Source: an uncultured Parvibacter sp.
GTDB lineage: Bacteria > Actinomycetota > Coriobacteriia > Coriobacteriales > Eggerthellaceae
Direction of reading: 5' to 3'
Length of the DNA stretch: 14,510 nucleotides
Assembly: GCA_910587945.1 (NCBI GenBank)
Contig: CAJUNI010000014.1
Coordinates: 23,166 to 37,675, forward strand
Position 1 is the stretch's first letter, and each line of letters opens with the position of its first letter. Positions 1 through 5,289 of this stretch are shown piece by piece. The notes under the pieces are model-generated. The model saw only the letters and a list, made by a program, of their open reading frames with translations, did no database searches and was not told where the DNA came from. Made by a program: the position numbers and the translations under genes.

Positions 1-931
1 TAGCTGGATGCCGGTGGACCAATACATCGGCGGCATCGAGCACGCTATTCTTCACTTGCTCTACAGCCGCTTCTTTACCAAAGTGCTGCGGGATATGGGC
101 ATGCTTGACTTCGACGAGCCGTTCACGAACTTGCTCTGTCAAGGTATGGTGCTCGATTCCCATGGTGAGGTTATGTCCAAGTCCAAAGGCAATGTGGTCT
201 CGCCGGAGGAAATGATTCGCGAATATGGCGCCGACTCGGTGCGTGCAGCTATGTTGTTCATGGGGCCGCCGGATAAAGAGAAGCTGTGGAACGAAGACGG
301 CCTGGCGGGCATGTATAAGTTCCTGAATCGTCTGTGGCGTCAGGTTTATGATCTGTCGGGCCAGGCAGGCGAAGAGACCTTCTTCCAAAAGGATGCGGGC
401 GAGCAGGCCATTGCTCAAGCAGCGGCAAAGCTCAAGCGGGAACGCCATCGCGTGGTGGAGAAAGTGGCGGCCGACTTCGACCGCAATAACTTCAACACTG
501 CGATTGCTGCCATCATGGAGCTCTCTAATGCGACGGGCGAATACCTTCGGAGCGCATCGCCGGAGTGGCGTGCGGCCCATGAGGACTATGCTGCGCTCGA
601 CGCCGAAATCGCTGAAGTGATTGTGAAGCTCATGGCGCCCATTGTGCCGCACTGGGCTGATGAGCTCTGGCGTACGGTGCTTGGTCAAGGAGGCTTTGTT
701 TACAACCAGCCCTGGCCGACGTTCGATCCCGAGCAAGCGAAAGCCGATGAGATTGAATTGGCGGTTCAGCTCAATGGCAAGCTTCGTTGTCGCATTACCG
801 TGGGAGCTCAGGCCGAAGAGGCGGAAGTACTTTCGGTAGCTCACGAGGCTCTGGGGGCCGACTTGGACGGCAAGTCCATTGTGAAGGAGATTTACGTACC
901 CGGTCGTTTGGTAAACATCGTCGCCAAGTAA
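1..931 (+). CDS. leuS: Leucyl-tRNA synthetase, C-terminal part (5' end outside window)
   Basis: Class I aminoacyl-tRNA synthetase that charges tRNA-Leu with leucine in the cytoplasm. The frame is open from the window edge (first full codon at base 2), so only the last 309 residues are present; the first ATG at base 8 is internal. The retained part begins in the catalytic domain (WMPVDQYIGGIEHAILHLLY, typical of bacterial LeuRS) and carries the KMSKS signature as MSKSKGNVVSPEEMI, encoded at about 173-217. An alpha-helical anticodon-binding domain follows, then the small C-terminal domain ending in IYVPGRLVNIVAK. The HIGH motif and editing domain lie upstream of the window. The gene converges on the MATE gene with a GC-rich hairpin between them. 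Family identity is essentially certain; nothing unusual is visible. Confidence 0.97.
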   Translation, partial: SWMPVDQYIGGIEHAILHLLYSRFFTKVLRDMGMLDFDEPFTNLLCQGMVLDSHGEVMSKSKGNVVSPEEMIREYGADSVRAAMLFMGPPDKEKLWNEDGLAGMYKFLNRLWRQVYDLSGQAGEETFFQKDAGEQAIAQAAAKLKRERHRVVEKVAADFDRNNFNTAIAAIMELSNATGEYLRSASPEWRAAHEDYAALDAEIAEVIVKLMAPIVPHWADELWRTVLGQGGFVYNQPWPTFDPEQAKADEIELAVQLNGKLRCRITVGAQAEEAEVLSVAHEALGADLDGKSIVKEIYVPGRLVNIVAK

Positions 932-1001
932 TGGGGCGTTAGGAGGTCTGTAGCGGTCGAAATCACGACGTGCACGCCGGCCTCAGATCCGAACCTGTGA
1001 T

Positions 1002-1038
1002 GGGCGCCCCGTGATGACCTTTAGGTCTGGGGGCGCCC
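1002..1038. terminator. GC-rich hairpin between convergent genes (candidate bidirectional terminator)
   Basis: A perfect 9-bp inverted repeat, GGGCGCCCC at 1002-1010 and GGGGCGCCC at 1030-1038, encloses a second small stem (GACC/GGTC). It sits between the leuS stop (931) and the MATE stop (1054). Neither strand has a proper T-run after the stem (plus strand CTTAAAAG), so efficiency as an intrinsic terminator is uncertain. Placement between convergent genes supports the call. Confidence 0.55.
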
Positions 1039-1053
1039 CTTAAAAGATTGCTG

Positions 1054-2430
1054 TTAGCGACGCAGAGCAGCCTTGGTTTCTTCAGCCAGGGCTGCTTTTT
1101 TGCTGTAGCCATAGCGATTGCGGAGCGCCACCATAAAGATGATGGCCATGATGGCAGCTGCCAGTTCGGCCACCGACACCGAAAGCCAAATGCCATTGAT
1201 GCCAAGCACCAAGGGGAGCAGCAACACCGCACCCACTTCAAAGATCAGCGTGCGCACAAAGGCGATGATGGCCGAAACCACGCCGTTGTTGAGGGCGGTG
1301 AAGAAGGAAGAACCGTAGATGGGGATGCCCATAACAAGGAACGCAAAGGCGTAGAGCTTGTAAGCACCTACCGTGAGGTCCAGAAGCTCAGGGTCGTAAC
1401 TTACGAATAGATAGGACAAGGGGCCGGCGAGCCATTGGGCTGCCAAGAACATGATGACACCGGCTACCGATACAAACCCGAGACTCTTCCACAGAATGCT
1501 GTGCATTTCTCGATGGTTATGGGCGCCATATTGGTAGCTCATCAAGGGCGCCGCACCAATGGAATAACCCATGAAGATAGCGCTGAACACCATGGCGGTA
1601 TAGAGGATAACGCTATAGGCCGCAACGCCATCTTCGCCAATATAGGCCAGCAGTTGGAAGTTGTAGAGCACTGCTACCACGTTCATGGCGATATTGGACA
1701 CCATCTCTGACAAACCATTGAGGCAAGACTTCGCAATGGGCTTGAGTTGGGGTGCCGTAAATGAAAGCCGTAAAAAGCTGGAATTTTTCCGGAAGAAATA
1801 GATGAGGGGAATACCTCCGCCTACTACTTGGCCGAGAGCCGTAGCGATGGCGCCGCCTGCCACACCCCAACCAAATCCACAGATGAACAGGGCATCTAAG
1901 GCCACATTCGTGACGCCGGCTGCCACAATGACAGCTAGGCCAAGCTGGGGTTTTCCTGCTGTGATGAAGAAGGATTGAAAAGCAAACTGCAGAATGAAGA
2001 AGGGAAGAGCTAAGGCGCAGTAGAAACCATAGGTGGCAGTATCAACAAACAACTGGCCGGTGGCCCCTAAAAATGCCGAGAGGGGCTCCATAGCAATGCA
2101 GGCAACTACGGCAAGAATGATGCCCAATACCGCGGCCACCTCCACGAGCATGGAAAAATAGCGGTTCGCCCGCGCGTCGTCTCCTTCGCCGCGAGTTTTA
2201 GCGACTAAGGCGCTACCACCGGTTCCTACCATAAGACCAATGGTGGCAAATATCATGAGCGCTGGCCAAATGAGGTTGACGGCGGCAAGGGCAGTTTTGC
2301 TGACGAAGTTAGAAATAAAGATGCCATCTACCACGGTATAGAGGGAGGTAAAAATCATCATGGCTATGGTGGGCAGCGTGAAGCGCATAAGTCCCGTGAA
2401 GCTATAGTGGCGGTTCATATCTTTCGTCAT
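1054..2430 (-). CDS. MATE family multidrug efflux transporter
   Basis: Predicted cation-coupled exporter of drugs and other organic cations in the cytoplasmic membrane. The 458-residue length and roughly twelve hydrophobic segments fit the MATE family. The N-terminal repeat carries the family-like stretch MVGTGGSALVAKTRGEGD after the second membrane segment, and a second repeat begins near GLSEMVSNIAMNV. Overall it resembles the MepA/DinF-like branch rather than a specific named protein. I chose the ATG at 2430 because AAGGA lies 6 bases upstream. A TTG at 2487 would add 19 residues but has no well-spaced ribosome site. The gene lies 66 bp downstream of marR on the same strand, so it is probably co-transcribed and repressed by that MarR protein. 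The substrate cannot be read from the sequence. Confidence 0.92.
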   Translation of the reverse strand: MTKDMNRHYSFTGLMRFTLPTIAMMIFTSLYTVVDGIFISNFVSKTALAAVNLIWPALMIFATIGLMVGTGGSALVAKTRGEGDDARANRYFSMLVEVAAVLGIILAVVACIAMEPLSAFLGATGQLFVDTATYGFYCALALPFFILQFAFQSFFITAGKPQLGLAVIVAAGVTNVALDALFICGFGWGVAGGAIATALGQVVGGGIPLIYFFRKNSSFLRLSFTAPQLKPIAKSCLNGLSEMVSNIAMNVVAVLYNFQLLAYIGEDGVAAYSVILYTAMVFSAIFMGYSIGAAPLMSYQYGAHNHREMHSILWKSLGFVSVAGVIMFLAAQWLAGPLSYLFVSYDPELLDLTVGAYKLYAFAFLVMGIPIYGSSFFTALNNGVVSAIIAFVRTLIFEVGAVLLLPLVLGINGIWLSVSVAELAAAIMAIIFMVALRNRYGYSKKAALAEETKAALRR

Positions 2431-2496
2431 GAGTAATCCTTGGGTCGGGTTGGTGGCGGAAGAATCCGTGGTGTTGAGCGAGGGCAAAGGGGAAAG

Positions 2497-2988
2497 CTAC
2501 TCCAGGGCCTCGAAGGCTTCTTGGAGGGCGGTGGTGTAGCGCTCAAGAAGCTCGGGGATTTGTTCGCGAATAGCAGGAGGCAGTGCACTCATTGCCTTGC
2601 ACTCGGCTTCGATGACCGGGGCAATGTAGCGTTGCACGGTGGCGTGCCCTTCCTCAGTAAGAAAAATGCGAACCATACGCCGGCTTTCGGTTTCGATGCG
2701 AACCCAGCCTTTTTCTTGGAGGTGCTTGAGGGAGGAGTGCAGGGTTTGTTTGGTCATAAACGCGGCCTGGGCTAAGTCTTTTTGCTGCCGTCCGTCTTGC
2801 TCTGCGAGGGCGTAAAGCACGTCAAAGGCGCTGTCGGAAAGATCAGAGTGGGTGGCATGGCGGTGGTAGATGAGATTACTTGCTTCGTAGAAGCGATTCA
2901 TGGCACGGGCTGCTTCCAAGGTGGAAGCGTCGAACTGATCGGCGACGGCTGGATCAAGGGAGGGGAAAGAGGTTGAGAGAGTGGTCAT
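2497..2988 (-). CDS. MarR family transcriptional regulator
   Basis: A 163-residue winged helix-turn-helix protein. Residues about 52-122 form the DNA-binding domain: a helical stretch DSAFDVLYALAEQDG, the recognition helix around MTKQTLHSSLKHLQEKG, and a wing with SRRMVRIFLTEEG. Flanking N- and C-terminal helices would make the dimer interface. MarR proteins usually repress their own operon and release DNA when a small ligand binds. The gene directly precedes the MATE exporter on the same strand, the classic marR-efflux arrangement. Two MarR-like operators lie 80-130 bp upstream of its start. The ATG at 2988 has only a weak Shine-Dalgarno sequence (AATTCC region). The N-terminal 20 residues are Ser/Asp-rich and may be disordered, so a later start is possible. 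Confidence 0.93.
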   Translation of the reverse strand: MTTLSTSFPSLDPAVADQFDASTLEAARAMNRFYEASNLIYHRHATHSDLSDSAFDVLYALAEQDGRQQKDLAQAAFMTKQTLHSSLKHLQEKGWVRIETESRRMVRIFLTEEGHATVQRYIAPVIEAECKAMSALPPAIREQIPELLERYTTALQEAFEALE

Positions 2989-3067
2989 AGGAATTGCTTT
3001 CGAAGCGGAAGGCTGACAGGAGACGCTCGTCAGAAAGCAGAGAATTCGATGGACCTTGAAGGTCGAG

Positions 3068-3119
3068 TTAGTCCGCTTTCAGACTGACGAGGGGAAAGTA
3101 TAGTCTGATTACGGACTAA
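3068..3119. promoter_or_regulatory. Double MarR-type operator upstream of marR-MATE
   Basis: Two copies of AGTC-N8-GACT occur at 3070-3085 and 3102-3117, centres 32 bp apart, close to three helical turns. The two sites are also mirror images of each other: TTAGTCCG (3068-3075) pairs with CGGACTAA (3112-3119), and CAGACT (3080-3085) with AGTCTG (3102-3107). The region is therefore one large nested dyad. Sites of this kind, about 16-20 bp, are typical of MarR dimers. The inner edge of the second copy touches the probable minus-strand -10 box, so bound protein would block transcription of marR and the exporter. Assignment to the adjacent MarR is inference from position. Confidence 0.65.
3097..3102 (-). 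promoter_or_regulatory. Candidate -10 box of the marR-MATE promoter
   Basis: TATACT on the minus strand matches the TATAAT consensus at five of six positions and lies between the two operator copies. The -35 box is poorly defined; the nearest candidate, CTGCAA at 3122-3127, is 19 bp away. On the plus strand the overlapping TATAGT (3099-3104), with CTTTCA 17 bp before it, could serve a weak divergent promoter. Confidence 0.4.
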
Positions 3120-3325
3120 AATTGCAGTCGCAAACGGGGAGCGGCACAGAGACTTCACATTCCTGGGGAGGGCCACGGGTTGTTGAAAAGCGTGGCAACG
3201 CCGTGTGGTGGGGAAGAGGGGGTGCCATTCTCTATTCCCGACATCCTGACTGGTTTGATTAGCGGCGGTGAAGCGGGGAAGGTGGAGCGATGTCTTACGG
3301 CAAGGGCTATTCCTGCGCCGACAAC
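3120..3325. other. Noncoding stretch between marR operators and terminator
   Basis: No convincing protein gene. The plus-strand frame from a TTG at 3180 has no ribosome site and a composition unlike a protein. One structured element is visible: CACGG-GTTG (3175-3183) pairs with CAAC-g-CCGTG (3196-3205), a 9-bp stem with a single bulged base. The stretch could be the leader of a longer marR transcript starting from the promoter at 3377-3405, or simply spacer. Confidence 0.35.
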
Positions 3326-3350
3326 AAAAAACCCAGCCGAGGGCTGGGCT
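3326..3350 (-). terminator. Intrinsic terminator (strong on minus strand)
   Basis: A 7-bp perfect stem, CCCAGCC (3332-3338) with GGCTGGG (3342-3348), has a 3-base loop. On the minus strand it is followed immediately by six or more T residues (the A-run at 3325-3331), a textbook rho-independent terminator. On the plus strand the stem is followed only by CTTCTTGT. No gene ends just before it on either strand. Confidence 0.75.
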
Positions 3351-3376
3351 TCTTGTATGTGTTTTAGACTAAAGAC

Positions 3377-3405
3377 AATATATGACTAGGTCTAATAAGT
3401 GTCAA
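3377..3405 (-). promoter_or_regulatory. Strong sigma-70-type promoter pointing into the 3326-3350 terminator
   Basis: On the minus strand TTGACA (3400-3405), a 17-bp spacer and TATATT (3377-3382) give one of the best promoter matches in the window. The expected start is near 3370, within an 11-bp palindrome TTTAG-A-CTAAA (3363-3373). The spacer contains further GACT/AGTC-like half sites resembling the marR operators. Transcription would meet the terminator after about 45 nt. Confidence 0.55.
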
Positions 3406-3502
3406 TACCTAATTTATTTTGCCTACGCGAACACCGTGGGATTCGGGCAGCTAACCAGTCCACGAAATGGCTACAGCGCAGCAAAAGTGGAGGAACGCCC
3501 TC

Positions 3503-3538
3503 ATGGTTACCCGTTCAGGCGACGAAAGGGGAGCCTAG
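3503..3538 (+). CDS. Possible 11-residue leader ORF upstream of the LEA-like gene
   Basis: ATG to TAG encodes MVTRSGDERGA. It is worth listing because the ribosome site is excellent: GGAGGA at 3489-3494, 8 bases before the ATG. It ends 67 bp before the LEA-like gene, so it could be a leader peptide or a chance match. No run of one amino acid suggests classical attenuation. No homologue is recognised. Confidence 0.25.
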   Translation: MVTRSGDERGA

Positions 3539-3605
3539 ACTGTAGCTATCGAACGGGGCTCACCAAAAGAAGAAGCCCGTTGGTTCTCTCGGTAAGGAGA
3601 CAATC

Positions 3606-3998
3606 ATGAGTATTCTTGATAGCTTGAAGCAGACCGGTGCCGACATTGCTGAAGGAGCAAAGAAGGTTGGTTCCGACATCGTTGATGTGGCCCATGACGC
3701 GGGTGAAAACCTGTCTGACTTGGCCGATAAGGCTAAGGACACGGCGGGCGATTTGGCAGACAAGGCAAAAGACGTAGCTTCTGCCGCTGGTGATAAGGCA
3801 AAGGATTTAGCTGACAAAGCCCATGACGCCGCCGACAAGGCTAAGGATGCAGCAGGCGACGCAGCGGAGAAGGCTAAGGACGCTGCTGCTAAGGCGAAAG
3901 ACGCTGCAGGTGAGGCCGCAGACAAGGCCAAGGATGCTGCCGATGAAGCTGCTGACAAAGCCAAGGCAGCGACGGAAGCCGCCAAAGACACCAAGTAG
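3606..3998 (+). CDS. LEA-like Ala/Lys/Asp-rich repeat protein
   Basis: A 130-residue, highly charged protein made almost wholly of Ala, Lys and Asp, with no Cys, Trp, Phe, Tyr, Pro or Arg. From about residue 39 to the end it repeats an 11-residue pattern close to ADKAKDAAGDA, with one 14-residue spacing near 51-64. This periodicity is that of group 3 LEA proteins and similar bacterial hydrophilins, predicted to form long amphipathic helices and often linked to desiccation, osmotic or cell-envelope stress. The N-terminal 35 residues (MSILDSLKQTGADIAEG) are less repetitive. There is no signal peptide or membrane segment, so it is probably cytoplasmic. The start is well supported by AAGGAGA 5 bases upstream. 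A strong terminator follows, so it is likely monocistronic. Function is inferred from composition only. Confidence 0.85.
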   Translation: MSILDSLKQTGADIAEGAKKVGSDIVDVAHDAGENLSDLADKAKDTAGDLADKAKDVASAAGDKAKDLADKAHDAADKAKDAAGDAAEKAKDAAAKAKDAAGEAADKAKDAADEAADKAKAATEAAKDTK

Positions 3999-4047
3999 AC
4001 CGCGACACTGCCCGACTAACTGGGCGTGCAATGGTACTACCTATAAG

Positions 4048-4087
4048 AAGAACGGGTGCTGCGTCCAAGCGGCATCCGTTCTTTTTT
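4048..4087 (+). terminator. Intrinsic terminator of the LEA-like gene
   Basis: AAGAACGGGTGC (4048-4059) pairs with GCATCCGTTCTT (4072-4083) through 12 positions, one of them a G-U pair. The stem runs into a six-T tract (4082-4087). It lies 50 bp after the stop codon. On the minus strand it could weakly insulate the SanA/YdcF gene, but there is no T-run on that side. Confidence 0.85.
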
Positions 4088-4125
4088 GGATGGGGAGTCA
4101 AACATCTAAAGGCCAAGGCTATGGG

Positions 4126-4791
4126 TTAACTTGCGTCGCCCGACCCTTCAAGGTTGTAGGATTCGCCCTCAGGGGCAATGGGTTGGTGCTCTTCGTTGAT
4201 GGGTACGGAGAAAAGGGCGGCGAAAAAGTCCTTGGTACGTGCAAGCATTTCGCGCAGGCTGTAGTAGTTCTGGTTTTCGTAGAGCCCATGATCGCTGGCT
4301 ACCCCATAGGCTTCCATGCCCAATTGTTGGGCGGCAAACATGGCGCGATAGAGATGATAGCCCTGGGTCGTGACAATGATGGAATCGGCTCCAAAGACGT
4401 GGCGGGCGCGATACATGGATTCGTAGGTGGAGTAGCCGGCGTGATCTTCAAACACATCTTTGGAGGGCACGCCATGTTCTACGCAATAGCGCTTCATAGC
4501 TTGGGTTTCGTTGTAATGGGAGGTGCGATTGTCGCCGCTTACAATAATCTTGGGAGCAGCGCCCGCATCATAGAGAGCAATGGCGGTATCCAGCCGGTCG
4601 CGCAGCATGTCTGAAGGGGTGCCATCAGGACGAACAGAGGCACCGAGCACCACAATAGCGTCGGCTTCTGGCGCAGCTTCCAGGGTTCCCGCGACGGTGT
4701 GTACGTTATCGCGGGTAGAAAGAATCGTAATGGCGTTGGTAGCCCCTACTACTAATGCGGCAAGAACAGCGCAGGCCACCACAATACCCAC
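4126..4791 (-). CDS. SanA/YdcF-like DUF218 membrane protein
   Basis: About 221 residues: an N-terminal hydrophobic segment (residues 2-20) and a DUF218 domain from about 43 to 195. Family features visible are IVVLGASVRPDGTPSDMLRDR (47-67), SGDN (85-88), NETQAMKRYCVEHGVP (94-109) and TTQGYHLYRA (141-150). SanA-type members influence envelope permeability and peptidoglycan in enterobacteria; the biochemical activity of the domain is poorly defined, so no reaction is assigned. The start is unsure. The GTG at 4791 has no ribosome site, and the frame stays open upstream to about 4915 without ATG, GTG or TTG. The basic, helix-capping RRAIRWVV lies in that upstream part. The first residues given here are therefore provisional. 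Confidence 0.85.
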   Translation of the reverse strand: MGIVVACAVLAALVVGATNAITILSTRDNVHTVAGTLEAAPEADAIVVLGASVRPDGTPSDMLRDRLDTAIALYDAGAAPKIIVSGDNRTSHYNETQAMKRYCVEHGVPSKDVFEDHAGYSTYESMYRARHVFGADSIIVTTQGYHLYRAMFAAQQLGMEAYGVASDHGLYENQNYYSLREMLARTKDFFAALFSVPINEEHQPIAPEGESYNLEGSGDAS

Positions 4792-4901
4792 TACCCAACG
4801 GATAGCGCGCCTTAATATACCGGGCGAAGTTGTAGTGGCGGGATTCGTGTGCGTACCCTTTCGTAAGCGGACTTGTTTAGAAGTGTGAAACCTACGGCGC
4901 G

Positions 4902-4929
4902 ATAATAGCAGCCCTCATTTTGCTGAGGG
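4902..4929 (-). promoter_or_regulatory. Candidate extended -10 promoter and hairpin before the SanA/YdcF gene
   Basis: On the minus strand TGC-TATTAT (TATTAT at 4902-4907) is an extended -10 element without a recognisable -35. A hairpin directly upstream, CCCTCA (4912-4917) with TGAGGG (4924-4929), occupies the spacer and -35 area and could be an operator. The predicted transcription start near 4895 lies within the open frame of the SanA-like gene, so translation must start downstream of it. Confidence 0.35.
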
Positions 4930-5052
4930 TTGTCCATCCCGGGAATCAAGGAAGAATCACATAGGATTAACGGCTTGAATTCGCGCGGGTTCGAATCTTG
5001 TCAGCCCTTGGCAACCCATAGTAAGGTGGGGCCTCAATGAAAGGTGGTTTTC

Positions 5053-5289
5053 ATGACCCAAGACTTGCATCGTGGCCCTCGGGGAGGCAACGCGAAACTA
5101 AATGCCCAAACCCTAGCCTCAGCTTTTAGTGAGCCCCAAGTGGGACGACGGGAAGCGACTCCGGCTCCTGACGCTGAGCAAGAAACCCAGCAGGCTCGTC
5201 GCCGACTTCTCATCAATTGTTTGGCGGGAGTTGCAGTGGTGCTTGTGGTGGTGGGTTTGCTCTTTGTGTTGGCGCGGGGCGTGATGTAA
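5053..5289 (+). CDS. Small tail-anchored membrane protein, unknown function
   Basis: A 78-residue protein with a hydrophilic Gln/Ala/Glu-rich N-terminal half and one hydrophobic segment at about 52-74 (LLINCLAGVAVVLVVVGLLFVL), preceded by three arginines. By the positive-inside rule the bulk would stay in the cytoplasm, so it looks like a tail-anchored or single-pass protein. The start at 5053 is chosen because AAAGGTGG lies 5 bases upstream; an ATG at 5044 lacks such a site. Its TAA shares a base with the next gene's ATG (TAATG), so the two are almost certainly translated as a pair. I recognise no family. It might tether or chaperone the amidohydrolase, but that is inference from coupling only. 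Confidence 0.75.
   Translation: MTQDLHRGPRGGNAKLNAQTLASAFSEPQVGRREATPAPDAEQETQQARRRLLINCLAGVAVVLVVVGLLFVLARGVM

Noticed and set aside
3180..3389. A 69-residue frame starting with TTG upstream of the terminator
   Set aside because: It has no ribosome site and runs through the terminator hairpin and the minus-strand promoter.
3560..3994. A 144-residue Ala/Ser-rich open frame on the minus strand opposite the LEA-like gene
   Set aside because: It is the antisense of an Ala/Lys/Asp repeat, which rarely produces stops. It has no ribosome site, while the plus-strand gene has a strong one and a terminator.
4926..5017. Possible tRNA suggested by GGTTCGAATC near 4989 and GGGTTG/CAACCC pairing
   Set aside because: The T-stem would need three G-T pairs, about ten extra bases separate it from the acceptor strand, and no D or anticodon arm can be formed.
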